Assembly: GCF_030272615.1 (NCBI RefSeq) | Contig: NC_081407.1 | Span: 149,667,744-149,731,743 of the forward strand | Origin: Cryptomeria japonica | Lineage: Eukaryota > Streptophyta > Pinopsida > Cupressales > Cupressaceae | Direction of reading: 5' to 3' | Length of the DNA stretch: 64,000 nucleotides | Part shown: positions 12,374-23,549 of the stretch, in pieces | How positions within the stretch are numbered: position 1 is the first letter of the stretch | Layout of the letters: each line of letters opens with the position of its first letter | Program-made: the position numbers and the translations under genes | The notes under the pieces: generated by a model | Database searches by the model: none | What the model was told of the DNA's origin: nothing | Seen by the model: the letters and a program-made list of their open reading frames with translations, nothing else

Positions 12374-15300
12374 CTAATGCATGCACTTAGGTGATTTTGC
12401 TGCTAGGGTGTGGCCCGCAATGATCGTGCGAGTTGGAGAGCAAAAAGAAGGCATTCTTAGCATAAACCCATTCACCTCGACGCGTACAAGCTGACGGTTT
12501 GGTGCCGCAATATGACCCCGCAAGATCAAATGGATCGTTCTTATGATTAACGGGCGTCGAGAAATGAGATGCCGAATATTGACAACTTTGAGCAATTTGA
12601 GCACTTGGGCGATTTCGCTGCTAGGGTGTGGCCCGCAACGATCGGGTTAGTTGGAGAGAAAAAAGAAGACATTCCTAGCATAAACCCAACCACCCTGACA
12701 TGTACGAGCTGACAGTTCGGTGCTGCAACGAGTGGATTGAAAGATGGGACATTGTGCAACTTTTCATTTAACTCATCTAACGCTTTTTGTCGCAATCGAG
12801 AAAGAGTCACCACGAGCAACTGGATCCAAGTCTACCGAAATCGAGAAAGAATTTTTTAGAGTGCCATAACACAACCTTGTAGGATCAGATGGATCATTCT
12901 TATGATTAACAGGCGCCGAGAAACACGATGCTGATTATTGACAACTTTGAGCAATTTGAGCACTTGGGCGATTTTGCTACTAGGGTGTCGCTCGCAACGA
13001 TCAGGTGAGTTGGAGAGAAAAAAGAAGGCATTCCTAGCGTAAACCCGACCACCTCGACATGTACAAGCTGCCGGTTTGGTGTCGTGACAAGCGGATTGAA
13101 AGATGGGTCATTGTGCAACTTTTCATTGAAGTCATCTGATGCTTTTTGTCGCAACTGAGAAAGAGTCACCATGAGCAACTAGATCTGAGTTTACTGAAAC
13201 CGAGAGAGGCTTTTTTAGAGTGCCATAACATGACCTCATAAGATCAGACAGGTTGTTCTTATGATTAATGGGTGCTAAGAAACGCGATGCCAAATATTGA
13301 CAACTTTGAGCAATTTGAGCACTTAGGCGATTTCGCTGCTAGGGTGTGGCCCGCAATGATCGGGCGAGTTGGAGAGCAAAAAGAAGGCATTCTTAGCATA
13401 AATCCAGCCACCCTAATGTGTACGAGCTGACGGTTTGGTGCCACGATGAGCGGATTGAAAGATGGGGCATTGTGCAACTTTTCATTGAACTCATCTGATG
13501 TGTTTCTTTGCAACCGAGAAAGAGTCACCACGAGCAATTGAATCTAAGTCTACAGAAACTGAGAGAGGATTTTTTAGAGTGCCATAACATGACCCCATAG
13601 GATCAAATGGGTCATTCTTAAAATTAACCGGTACCAAGAAATGCGATGCCAAATATTGACAACTTTGAGCAATTTGAGCACTTAGGCGATTTCGCTGCTA
13701 GGGTGTGGCCCGCAACGATCAAGCGAGTTGGAGAGAAAAAAAAAGGAATTTCTAGCGTAAACCTAGCCATCCCGATGCATATGAGCTAACGATTTGGTGT
13801 CGTGACGAGCGGATTGAAAGATGGGACATTGTGCAACTTTTCATTGAACTCATCTGATGCTTTTTGTCCAAACAAAGAAAGAGTCACCACGAGAAACTGG
13901 ATCCGAATCTACCGAAACTAAGAGAGGTTCTTTTAGAGTGCCATAACATGACCCCGTAGGATCAAACAGATCATTCTTATGATTAACAAAAACCAAGAAA
14001 CGCGATGCCGAATATTGACAGCTTTAAGCAATTTGAGCACTTAGGCGATTTCGCTGCTAGGGTGTGTCCCGCAATGATCGGGCGAGTTGGAAAGTAAAAA
14101 GAAGGCATTTATAGCATAAACTCAGCACCCCAATGTGTACGAGTTGATGGTTCGATGCCGCAACAAGTGGATTGAAAGATGGGGCATTGTGCAACTTTTC
14201 ATTGAACTCATCTGACGCTTTTTGTCGTAACCAAGAAAGAGTCACCATGAGCAACTGGATCTAAGTCTACCAAAATTGAGAGAGGATTTTTTATAGTGCC
14301 ACAACACAACCTTGTAGGATCAAACATATTGTTCTTTTGATTAACAGGCACTGAGAAATGCGATGCCAAATATTGACAACTTTGAGCAATTTGAGCACTT
14401 AGGCGATTTTGCTGATAGGGTGTGTCCTGGAATGATCAGGTGAGTTGGAGAGCAAAAAGATGATATTCCTACTGTAAACCCGACCACCCCAACACGTATG
14501 AGCTGACGGTTCGATGTTGCGATGAGCAGATTGAAAGATGGGGCATTTTGTAACTTTTCATTGAACTCATCTGACGCTTTTTGTCGCAACCGAGAAAGTG
14601 TTGCCATGAGCAACTAGATCAGAGTCTACCAAAACTGTGAGAGAATTTTTTAGAGTGCCACAAAATGACCCCATAGGATCAGACGGATCATTCTTTTGAT
14701 TAACAAGTGCGGAGAAACGCGATGGTGAATATTGACAACTTTGAGCAACTTGAGCACTTAAGCGATTTCCCTGCTAGGGTGTGTCCTGCAATGATCACAC
14801 GAGTTGGAGAGAAAAAAGAAGGCATTCCTAGCACAAACTTGGCCACCTCGATGTGTATGAGCTGATGGTTCGGTGTTGCAATGAGCTGACGGTTTGGTGC
14901 CACGACGAGCGGATTGAAAGATGGGGCATTGTGCAACTTATCATTGAACTCATCTGACGCTTTTTGTCGCAACCGAGAAAGTGTCACCATGAGCAACTGG
15001 ATTCAAGTCTACCAAAACTGAGAGAGGATTTTTTAGAGTACCATAACATGACCCTGTAGGATCAGACAGATTGTTCTTATGATTAACGAGCGTCGAGAAA
15101 CACGATGCTGAATATTGACAACTTTGAGCAAGTTGAGCACTTGGGCGATTTCGCTACTAGGGTGTGGCCCACAATGATCGGGCGAGTTGGAGAGAAAAAG
15201 GAAGGAATTCCTATGTAAACCTTGAAACCCTGATGTGTACAAGTTGACAGTTCGGTGCCATGACGAGTGGATTGAAAGATGGAGCATTGTGCAACTTTTC

Positions 15301-16200
15301 ATTGAACTCATCTGACGCTTTTTGTCGCAACCGAGAAAGTGTCACCGTGAGCAACTGGATCTAAGTCTACCAAAATTGAGAGAGGCTTTTTTAGAGTGTC
15401 ACAACACGACCCCAGAGGATTAGATGGATCATTCTTATGATTAATGGGCGTTGAGAAATGCGATGTCGAATATTGACAACTTTGAGCAATTTGAGCACTT
15501 TGGCAATTTCGTTGCTAGGGTGTGGCCCGCAACGATCATACGAGTTGGAGAGAAAAAGGAAGGTATTCTTAGCGTAAACCCAGCCACCCCAATGCATACA
15601 AGCTGATGGTTCAGTGCTGCAACGAGCAGATTGAAAGATGGGGCACTATGCAACTTTTCCTTGAACTCATCTGACGCTTTTTGTCACAACTAAGAAAGTG
15701 TCGCCACAAGCAACTAGATCTGAGTCCACCAAAATCGAGAGAGGATTTTTTAGAGTGTCACATCAGGACCCCACAGGATCAGACGAATCATTCTTATGAT
15801 TAATGGGCACTGAGAAATGCGATGCCAAATATTGACAACTTTGAGCAACTTGAGCACTTGGACGATTTCGCTGCTAGGGTGTGGCCTGCAACGATTGGGT
15901 GAGTTGGAAAGAAAAAAGAAGGAATTCCTAGCGTAAACTCAGCCACCCTCACATGTACGAGTTGACGGTGGAGTGTCACAACGAGCGGATTGAAAGATGG
16001 GGCATTGTGCAACTTTTCATTGAACTCATATGACACTTTTTGTCCAACCGAGAAATAGTCACCACGAGCAACTGGATACGAGTCTACCAAAACTGAGAGA
16101 GGATTTTTTAGAGCGCCATAACATGACCTCGCATGATCAGATGGATCATTATTACATGTCACTAACATTGAGGAAAACCATGCCGAATTTGGACAATTTT
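12374..16200 (-). repeat. 359-bp tandem array, about 10.7 units
   Basis: The word GACAACTTTGAGCAATTTGA marks units at 12581, 12940, 13299, 13658, 14017, 14375, 14734, 15117, 15475 and 15834. Spacing is 358-359 bp, except one of 383 bp that carries a small internal duplication. On the - strand most units keep an open frame of about 90 codons containing LRQKASDEFNEKLHNAPSFN, RQLVHV, FMLGMPSF and GHTLAAKSPKCSNCSKLSIF, ended by stops in the rest of the unit. The last unit joins unique sequence to about 16310. Function unknown. It could be a structural satellite or a serial short-peptide locus. Confidence 0.9.
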
Positions 16201-18833
16201 TCACACTTTGAGTGATTGACAACAAATGAGCAATTTTTACATCTTTTACCATATTAGCAGGGTATACTTTAGGAAATGATCCCATGTGATCTCTAATGGT
16301 CCAAAATGACATTATTTACATAAAATCACACAAAACAAGACAAAAACACAATTTTTTGTATTACAATGCCTTGAGTAGTCAAAAATACAAGTCATGTACA
16401 TATATCCAAATAAGATTGATATTACAATTTTTAACATTTACATTTAATCCAATGAACCATCTGGATCTGCTCTAGTCTTTATCATGTTTAGTATGGCCTC
16501 ATGGTCAGACTCACAAACCTTCCATAGGTTCTTATTTAGTGGTCTACCCCCATATCTGATCAAATGAACATTTGAAGCTACAACAAGGTTAGAATAATGA
16601 AGAATCTTCCTATGTGTCTCAAAGTCCTCGAACAACCACAAGTTAGACTTCTTCACTGGGTACCTTCTAAGCCATGTACCAGTAACAACTACTGATCCTG
16701 TGGGGTACTCAATATTTTCTCCATCTACCACAGGGTGATCCAATTTCTTTTTTGCATCCACACAATGACACATATAATAATATGTTCCTTCTTCATTGTC
16801 TTCAGCTGCAATTATTGCATAAACATGCCCTCCAATGATAAAGTGAGAAGAATTTAGCAAGCAACTAAGGTAAAATATTAAAGTAAAAAAAATTGCATGT
16901 GGATAATTTACCTAGTTGGACTAAATCTGACACATGGTCAAAGTCAATTGATGCTTCCATCTGTGTGAGTTGTAGTGCACTCAGAGGTTGGTATGTCTCA
17001 AGTGGGATTAGAGGTCTCATACACCATTCATCCACCCACTCCTTTGACTCACAATCATTATAGGCACCATCTCTACATGAAGAACAATAACATTCCATCC
17101 GTCGTGTATGGATAGTCCATGAACCTACATTAGAGCTTTTGAAAGAGTGTAGCTCACACGATCCTGTCAATGTACAACAATCTCCTAATTTTGCAATACT
17201 AGTATCATCTACCAACCAAAAAAATCTATGAACTGAAGACTTACCTTGATTACCTGGACCAATTGTATCATTGCACCATTGAACAATTGATTTTGCATCT
17301 TTCAAGTTTGCATTCCCTTTGTACTTTAACTCTTCTTGTGCTAAAGCTCTTTTAATTCATGGTCCTGCACCATCATGCTCCCCTTTTCCATGCCCAGCCT
17401 CAGAGGAATTCCACATATGTTGAATAGAATTCAACTTATGCATCCTACTCAACCAATAAAACATCTGAGAGTTCTTAAATTGTGATGCACAATTATCTGA
17501 GCATATGATATGTTGATAGAATGATATGCCTCGGCTAGCCAAATCATCATAGAATATCTGAAAACAACCTTGCACAAACTCTGTACAATGTGAGAGATCA
17601 TCACTGATGTAAAAATGATACTCCCTCAATATCTTCATATCCTCTTCCATACTATCATGTGCATGAATGAATGCTATATGCACAAATATGGCAACTTGTG
17701 TGGAGTTGTAATATTGTGATTGCACCTCGTTCTGCGGTTGTAGTGTGTAGTTCTCTGCAAAGTCAACAATTGAAAAGATTGTATGAAGTGGAAATGTGTC
17801 CTTGCATAGCTGAAATTGTGAGTCCAACCAACAAGCTCGATGGTTATGCCTTGCATACTCATACACTATATTCTCATGAAAGATGCCCATAAACTAATAC
17901 ACTAGAATCTTCTCACTAACTAATTCACACCTTTTTGCTTCTTTTCCATCTTTTAGCATGTAGGCCACTATCTTATATTTTCCAAATTCTACTAATTCAT
18001 TACCAATTTCTTGTCCAATATCCATATGTTGACAAATTTGTAAATGTCGCAATCCACCACAATCAACACATGTATCAACCAAGCAACACTTATTGTAATA
18101 TACTTGACCATCTACTCTTTCACATAAGATTCTACATATGAATTCCCTTGAATATGTTAGTGGACCATTTATGTTGCATTCCTGCAAAACATTGCTAGCA
18201 TGCAAATCTATACATATGCATTGATAAACAACATAATGGTTAGAAAATTCAATATGAACTCTACAACAAAAAGTTGTGCATGTGTGATTTATTTTGACAT
18301 AAAAAGGCTTTACCATTTCAAATAATCTTTGACTAATTTTTATTTGAGGATACATACGTTGAAACTTGGCAAAAAATTGTGTTTGAGTCATATCCAAAAA
18401 ATGTTTCGGATGTGGATCACGGATTTTACTACCAATCCTCCTTCTTAAAAAATCTCTTTGATTTGGAGAAACCCTTGTGTTATTCTTCCAAAAATATTCA
18501 ATTAGGGATCTCAAGGCTTCAACAATTGCTTTATCTTTCCATGGTAATCTACGGGAAAATGCCCATAACTCATTATTATATGGATCCTCCGCTCTTTGTT
18601 GCCTTCCCATAGCTCTCATTAGAGTTTGTATACTTATCTTCAATTGTTTACTTGTCTTTCTAAGGAGGCGAGCTTTCTTAGTTTAAGTGCTTACAATTGT
18701 TGATGTAATGATGTGTCGTGTGGCATTACTATCTTTTGTGCATGAGTTAGAACCAACAGTATCATATGCATTCATCATATTCTTCACAATAGATTTTTTG
18801 CTTGATTCAATTGATGTTCTTAGCCCAAGAATT

Positions 18834-19152
18834 TGTAGAAGTTGAGAAAGCCAACTTCACAAACCCCGAAGATCACCTACATGCAAATAACCTGTCACAG
18901 AAAGAAGAGATGGAGACAAACAAGCAAGGGTGCTCTGAAAGCTGAAAAATGTATTCATCCAAAAGAGAGATAAATTACAATGATGAATCCTTATAAAAGG
19001 ATATTGTGCAACCCTAAAAGAAACCCTAATAGGTAGACATTTAATAATTAATATAATTATTAAATGTCACAAATGCAAACTAAAGTGAAATCTTAAGAGA
19101 GGAATAAAGGTAATTTAATCAACATGATTAAATTAAAACCTTTACTCTAACA
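18834..19152 (-). repeat. 3' LTR of Copia-type element 2
   Basis: 319 bp, bounded on the + strand by TGTAGAAG and CTCTAACA. The purine-tract complement follows at 19153. Confidence 0.93.
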
Positions 19153-19721
19153 CCCCCCCTTAAGATGAGCAAAAGTGCAGTTACAAACATGTGCAAGAAA
19201 GCAAAGGTAACTACAATGCAAGAAAGTAAACTTGGGTCCCGGCAACAAGGCCTGATCAGGTACCCAATTACAACCAAATCTCTGTAAAGTGGAGAAATAG
19301 AGAAAACCTCATGGGAAAAACTCTACTCCAAAAAGAGATGAAAGAAATAAATGCACTAATAACAGAAAGATAGGAGGTGGATAACATGATACCCCCCATA
19401 GACAACTCCTATCATATAAGTACATATACAATGGTCTCCATAGGAGAAAAAGAAAGAGGCTAGAAGCCCCCCCCACAATGAAGAAACTCCTATCGCACAT
19501 ATGGATGCCTGAGGTAGAAGCCAGAAAGAGATCCTGAAGCGACATATAATATTCCTCCCCTTGGGAAGAAATGGATCCAAAGGACGAAGATGAAGAAACC
19601 CTGTGAAGAGAGAAGAATCAATCTGTCTCAAGATGTGTGCCATAATAGGATGCTGAAGAATCCCTCTGTCTGAACTGAAACAAAAGATGTCAAATCCAAA
19701 CTGAACTGAAGACTCAAAAAC

Positions 19722-20195
19722 TACACTTCATCAGATAGTTGATTCAGGATGGTTCTCTCATCTTGGAGTATATTCCTACAGAGGAGCAGGTTGCTGACAT
19801 CTTCACTAAACCTTTGGCATCTCCGCGCTATCTTCAGTTGCGCTCAATGCTTGGGGTGAAGGAAGTTGTCCTTGGGGGGTCTCAGTGAGGCCTTCCTTCC
19901 TTCATGTTTTCTTTTCAGCATGATTCTTTATCTCTTTTTGGAGAGGAGTTTTTTCCCACTGGGTTTTCTCCTTTACTCTGCTTTATAGAGATTTTCTTGT
20001 ATTCGGGTACCTCATCAGGCCTTGTTGCCAGGACCCTCTTTTGCATTGTAGTTCCTTTGCTTTTTTCTGCATTGTTTGTAGCTGCATTGTAGCTCATCTT
20101 AAGGGGGGGTGTTAGAGTAAAGTAATTAATTAACTTTGCTCTCCTCTTAAGATTTCCCTTTATGCACATATTAGTCATTTATGTTCTCTCTAAAG
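19722..20195 (+). pseudogene. Inverted Copia 3'-end fragment: RNase H tail, purine tract, LTR start
   Basis: Lying against the orientation of the surrounding element, the + strand at 19748-19888 encodes the end of a Copia polyprotein. It reads DGSLILEYIPTEEQVADIFT, then KPLASPRYLQLRSMLGVKEV, and ends at TGA. A 3' leader with GGTACCTCATCAGGCCTTGT, a purine tract AAGGGGGGG (20101-20109) and an LTR start TGTTAGAG (20110) follow. It is therefore the 3' end of a sister element, possibly an autonomous relative, captured in inverted orientation. An in-frame TAG sits just before DGSL. Confidence 0.85.
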
Positions 20196-20814
20196 TTGCT
20201 GGTTCAGGTATGAGATCATACAAACAAGGCAAAATATTAAGCCACCTACAGTGTGTAAGTATGCCCGTTGCCCATGACTCATAATTACCCCGTTCTAGAA
20301 ATACAACTGAAGGGTGAGTAGAAAAACCCATGATAACTCTTCAAATTAACAAATCTGAGACTAAATGACTTTAATACTGATAAAGCAGATCAAATAAAGC
20401 CATCCCATGCAAACAAATCATTTCCAAGTCTGAAACGTCCAAGTAAGTGACAGATGTGTGAAAACACAAAGTACTGAATAAAATGTACCTGGTGTAGATT
20501 CTGAAAAAATAAATGATAGATCTGGAAAGAGCACAGAAACCCCTTTCCAACGCCTATTCGTTTGCGAAAAACGGAGTCCGTATGCAAAAGATATGGCTCC
20601 TGGAGTGCAAAAAACTTGTTCTAACTTTGACTGGCAAAAAACACTGTAAAACAAAAAAATCAGGCTCGGAACCAGCTTTCCAACGCCTATTTTCATTCGA
20701 AAATCCGAGCTAAAATGCCCGAGTTATACCCGATTTAGTAAAACTGCTCCAAAAGAGCCCAAATAGGCCCTTTAAGCCCTCAAGGGCTTAAAAAAATAAG
20801 CCCCTAGTCCTCTG

Positions 20815-21060
20815 GGCGACCAGGGGCGGGCGCAGGGGGTGGCGGCGCGGGGGCGGCGCAGTGGCGGCGGCGGCGGCACGTGGGCAAGGCGCGGGCTGGG
20901 CGCGGGCGGCGGAGCGCGGGTGGCGCGGCGGCTGCGGGCGTCGCCTGCGGCATGGCGGGAGCTGCCTGGCCGCGACCGGTGGTGATCGCCGGCGGCGGCG
21001 GCCGGGCAGTGGCCGCTGGGCGGCGCTGCGTTTTAAACTGGCTGCGCCCACCGTTAAACA
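20815..21060. other. Extremely GC-rich block inside Copia-type element 2
   Basis: About 245 bp of nearly pure G+C (GGCGGCG and GCGGGC runs) stand in an otherwise AT-rich element. Element 1 has no counterpart at this place. The Ala/Arg/Pro-rich frames here look compositional. It could be a captured host CpG island or 5' untranslated segment. Confidence 0.7.
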
Positions 21061-21380
21061 CAAACAGGGTTTTTTTTTTTTTGATTTGCCTCGGTCTGCG
21101 TGCCCTGGGGCCGTACGGCCTTAGGGCATAAAAAAAATTTGCCTTCTGGTGCAACTGTGTCCAAATCGGATGAATTTTATATGGAAATAGTGGTTTTTGG
21201 GCGCTACGAGCTCAACGGTGAGGTCCGTTTGGGCTCAAAGTGCACCGAAAAAAAAATACCCCTATTCCAAAATAAAAAACAGAAGACACACAGATCTGAT
21301 GCAACCAAAACCGGAAAATCAGATCTAACCCTCGTAGCTCCAAATTCTTCAGAAGACGAACAGGAAGCAGCAGGTCTGGA

Positions 21381-21502
21381 GCTCTGATACCATGTAGAAG
21401 TTGAGAAAGCCAACTTCACAAACCCCGAAGATCACCTGCATGCAAATAACCTGTCACAGAAAGAAGAGATGGAGACAAACAAGCAAGGGTGCTCTGATAC
21501 CA
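21381..21502 (-). repeat. Duplicated primer site and LTR edge (110-bp tandem duplication)
   Basis: 21393-21502 repeats the outer 110 bp of the right LTR and ends in a second GCTCTGATACCA (21491-21502). The first copy of that site is 21381-21392. The junction lies at GCTCTGA, which occurs both in the LTR and in the primer site, so microhomology-driven template switching is likely. Confidence 0.85.
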
Positions 21503-21821
21503 TGTAGAAGTTGAGAAAGCCAACTTCACAAACCCCGAAGATCACCTGCATGCAAATAACCTGTCACAGAAAGAAGAGATGGAGACAAACAAGCAAGGGT
21601 GCTCTGAAAGCTGAAAAATGTATTCATCCAAAAGAGAGATAAATTACAATGATGAATCCTTATAAAAGGATATTGTGCAACCCTAAAAGAAACCCTAATA
21701 GGTAGACATTTAATAATTAATATAATTATTAAATGTCACAAATGCAAACTAAAGTGAAATCTTAAGAGAGGAATAAAGGTAATTTAATCAACATGATTAA
21801 ATTAAAACCTTTACTCTAACA
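21503..21821 (-). repeat. 5' LTR of Copia-type element 2
   Basis: 319 bp, nearly identical to 18834-19152, followed by target duplication GAATT. Confidence 0.93.
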
Positions 21822-22619
21822 GAATTTTCATTATAGGCCTAAATTTCAGATTTCTCATCATTTCAACAAATAGTTGACATCTTCCTATCTCATTTAAAGG
21901 CTCAAAAAATATTTTCCATATCCGGTTAGCATGTCTTTGACAAGTACGCTTCGAAATCTTGTCAACCATTGGTTTCAAAATATTAGCATCAATATCAATC
22001 AAATACTTAGACTTTCTATGCAAAACTCTAGGAGGTGTTCTCAAACTTTGAGTTACCTCAAGATTAGGAATGTCAACAACATTAGGGATAGGTGGCATAC
22101 CTTCAACCGGAGATGGAAATTATGACATACCTTGAAATTGAGGTGTACAAGATGGTGTAGCTCCAATACTTGATGTTAGTTGTGAAGTAATTACAATGTC
22201 AAATGTTATAGAGGGAGTGCATTCAATATGAGATGTTGTAGACACCAATAGTGTGCCAATAAGAGATGGTGTGCCTTCAACTTGAGGTGTAAGACATGGG
22301 GTGCCTTCAACTTGAATTGTGGTAGACATGCTCTCAACCTCAGGATTAAATTGTCTCATTGCATGAAGGTTTTGCATTTGTTGCCTTTGTGTGGCCAATT
22401 TTGTCTCTCTCTTAGATTGGATGGATATTTCATGTTCCTCTTCAATTGGCACCTCTTCTTCTATGGTATTCAATTTCCTTTGTTCATGAAGTTGCTTCAT
22501 TCCTTCTCTTTTCTTTACATTCTTAGCTTCATGCTCTTTCGATGTTACATTTTTTGGTCGTTTCCTCGGCATGATGATGATTTCTACATGTACATGCACA
22601 TAAAAGAGAATAAAGTGAA

Positions 22620-22750
22620 ATTATGCATCTATGACTATCCTAATTATGCATCTACATGACTATCCTAATTATGCATCTATGACTATCCTAATTATGCATC
22701 TACATGACTGTCCTAATTATGCATCTATGACTATCCTAATTATGCATATG
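22620..22750. repeat. Short tandem repeats upstream of the transposase
   Basis: About five units of 23 or 25 bp alternate (ATGCATCTATGACTATCC and a form with an extra CA), giving a 48-bp higher-order period. They begin about 50 bp upstream of the transposase start codon, in its presumed promoter or leader. Confidence 0.85.
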
Positions 22751-23234
22751 TTAAAATGGATATATGAAATTGAAATTATTTCATGTATTCCTTTTCTAAA
22801 TTATTTCATAAGATCTTAAAAATGATGTATGAAATTGCAAATTTTGTTTTAAACCACTAAACAAATAATTTTCATATTCAACTTCCTTCAAATGCATTGT
22901 TAAATCTAATGTAAATCTAATAGGATTATAATCAATTTTGACTCACACTTTTATTCTAACATTTAAACAAAATAACAATAAGTATTTGAATTCTAAAAAC
23001 AAGAAAATATTACCTCAATTATTCAAATTTGATTAAAAAAAACTATGTTCTTCCTCTTTGACGTTGCCAAATGCAAAAAAAGGTGGTGGAGAGCTAATGG
23101 AATGTATAAAATAACCTTGCATAACATGTCAACACATGCAAAAAGCATTTTTTTGTCTGATCATGCACAGAAAGAAGACAAAATGAGAGAATGTGGGCTT
23201 GGATCAGGGGTCAAGGGTCCCATATAATCATTTT

Positions 23235-23500
23235 TTAGTGCAGCTCATTTGGCTAGCGCCAAATGACTTCCATTGAAATTTTTTACCTTTGATAAATTTA
23301 TACTCTACACCCTATAACCTTTTTTTTGTGTAGCTCATTTGGCTAGTGCCAAGCCATATTTGGCGCTAGCCAAATGACTTCCATTGAAATTTTTTACCTT
23401 TGATAAATTTCTACTGTATACCCTATAACCTTTTTTTGGTATAGCTCATTTGGCTAGCGCCAAATGACTTCCATTGAAATTTTTAACCTTTGATAAATTT
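23235..23500. repeat. Palindromic direct repeats with CATTTGGCTAGCGCCAAATG
   Basis: Three copies of an approximately 95-bp unit contain the near-perfect palindrome CATTTGGCTAGCGCCAAATG followed by ACTTCCATTGAAATTTTT. One copy carries an extra inverted TTTGGCGCTAGCCAA. Between 22750 and 23235 I see AT-rich DNA without a gene. Confidence 0.85.
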
Positions 23501-23549
23501 CTACTCTATGCTCTATAATCTATACTCTATACCCTATACTTTGATAGCC

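Larger units (their letters stand above)
18834..21821 (-). mobile_element. Non-autonomous Copia-type LTR element 2, recent insertion
   Basis: LTRs at 18834-19152 and 21503-21821 are both 319 bp, and I find a single difference (18879 versus 21548). GAATT is duplicated at 18829-18833 and 21822-21826. Orientation is -: the primer site complement GCTCTGATACCA adjoins the right LTR and the purine tract complement CCCCCCCTTAAG adjoins the left LTR. The insertion interrupts the transposase frame, which reads through once one GAATT is removed. The interior carries no complete gene. Confidence 0.93.
16444..22572 (-). pseudogene. DDE-type transposase of element B (Sola-like?), split by an LTR element
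   Basis: The frame starts at ATG 22572 (MPRKRPKNV, basic), passes a Thr/Ser-rich linker and LIDIDANILKPM, and is interrupted by an LTR element at 21826. It resumes at 18828 in the same frame through LRSLIEYFWKNNTRVSPNQR, a Cys/His cluster (CVDCGGLRHLQIC), SIVDFAENY (near 17765), ICSDNCASQFKN and HGKGEHDGAG, ending at 16444. The Asp residues in DFAENY and SDN and the acidic residue in GKGEHDG are candidate catalytic residues. Four in-frame stops (22120 TAA, 18683 TAA, 17894 TAG, 17357 TGA) and an intron-like gap or frameshift at 16865-16911 break it. Length is about 1,030 codons. Related proteins are known to me from animals. The Sola assignment is inference. Confidence 0.75.

Noticed and set aside
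12374-16200. CRISPR-like array
   Set aside because: Units of 359 bp are repeated throughout with no unique spacers, in a plant-type genome.
20788-21154. Ala/Arg/Pro-rich frames in the GC-rich block
   Set aside because: Stops are rare in G+C-rich DNA. Frames overlap on both strands and end at composition borders.
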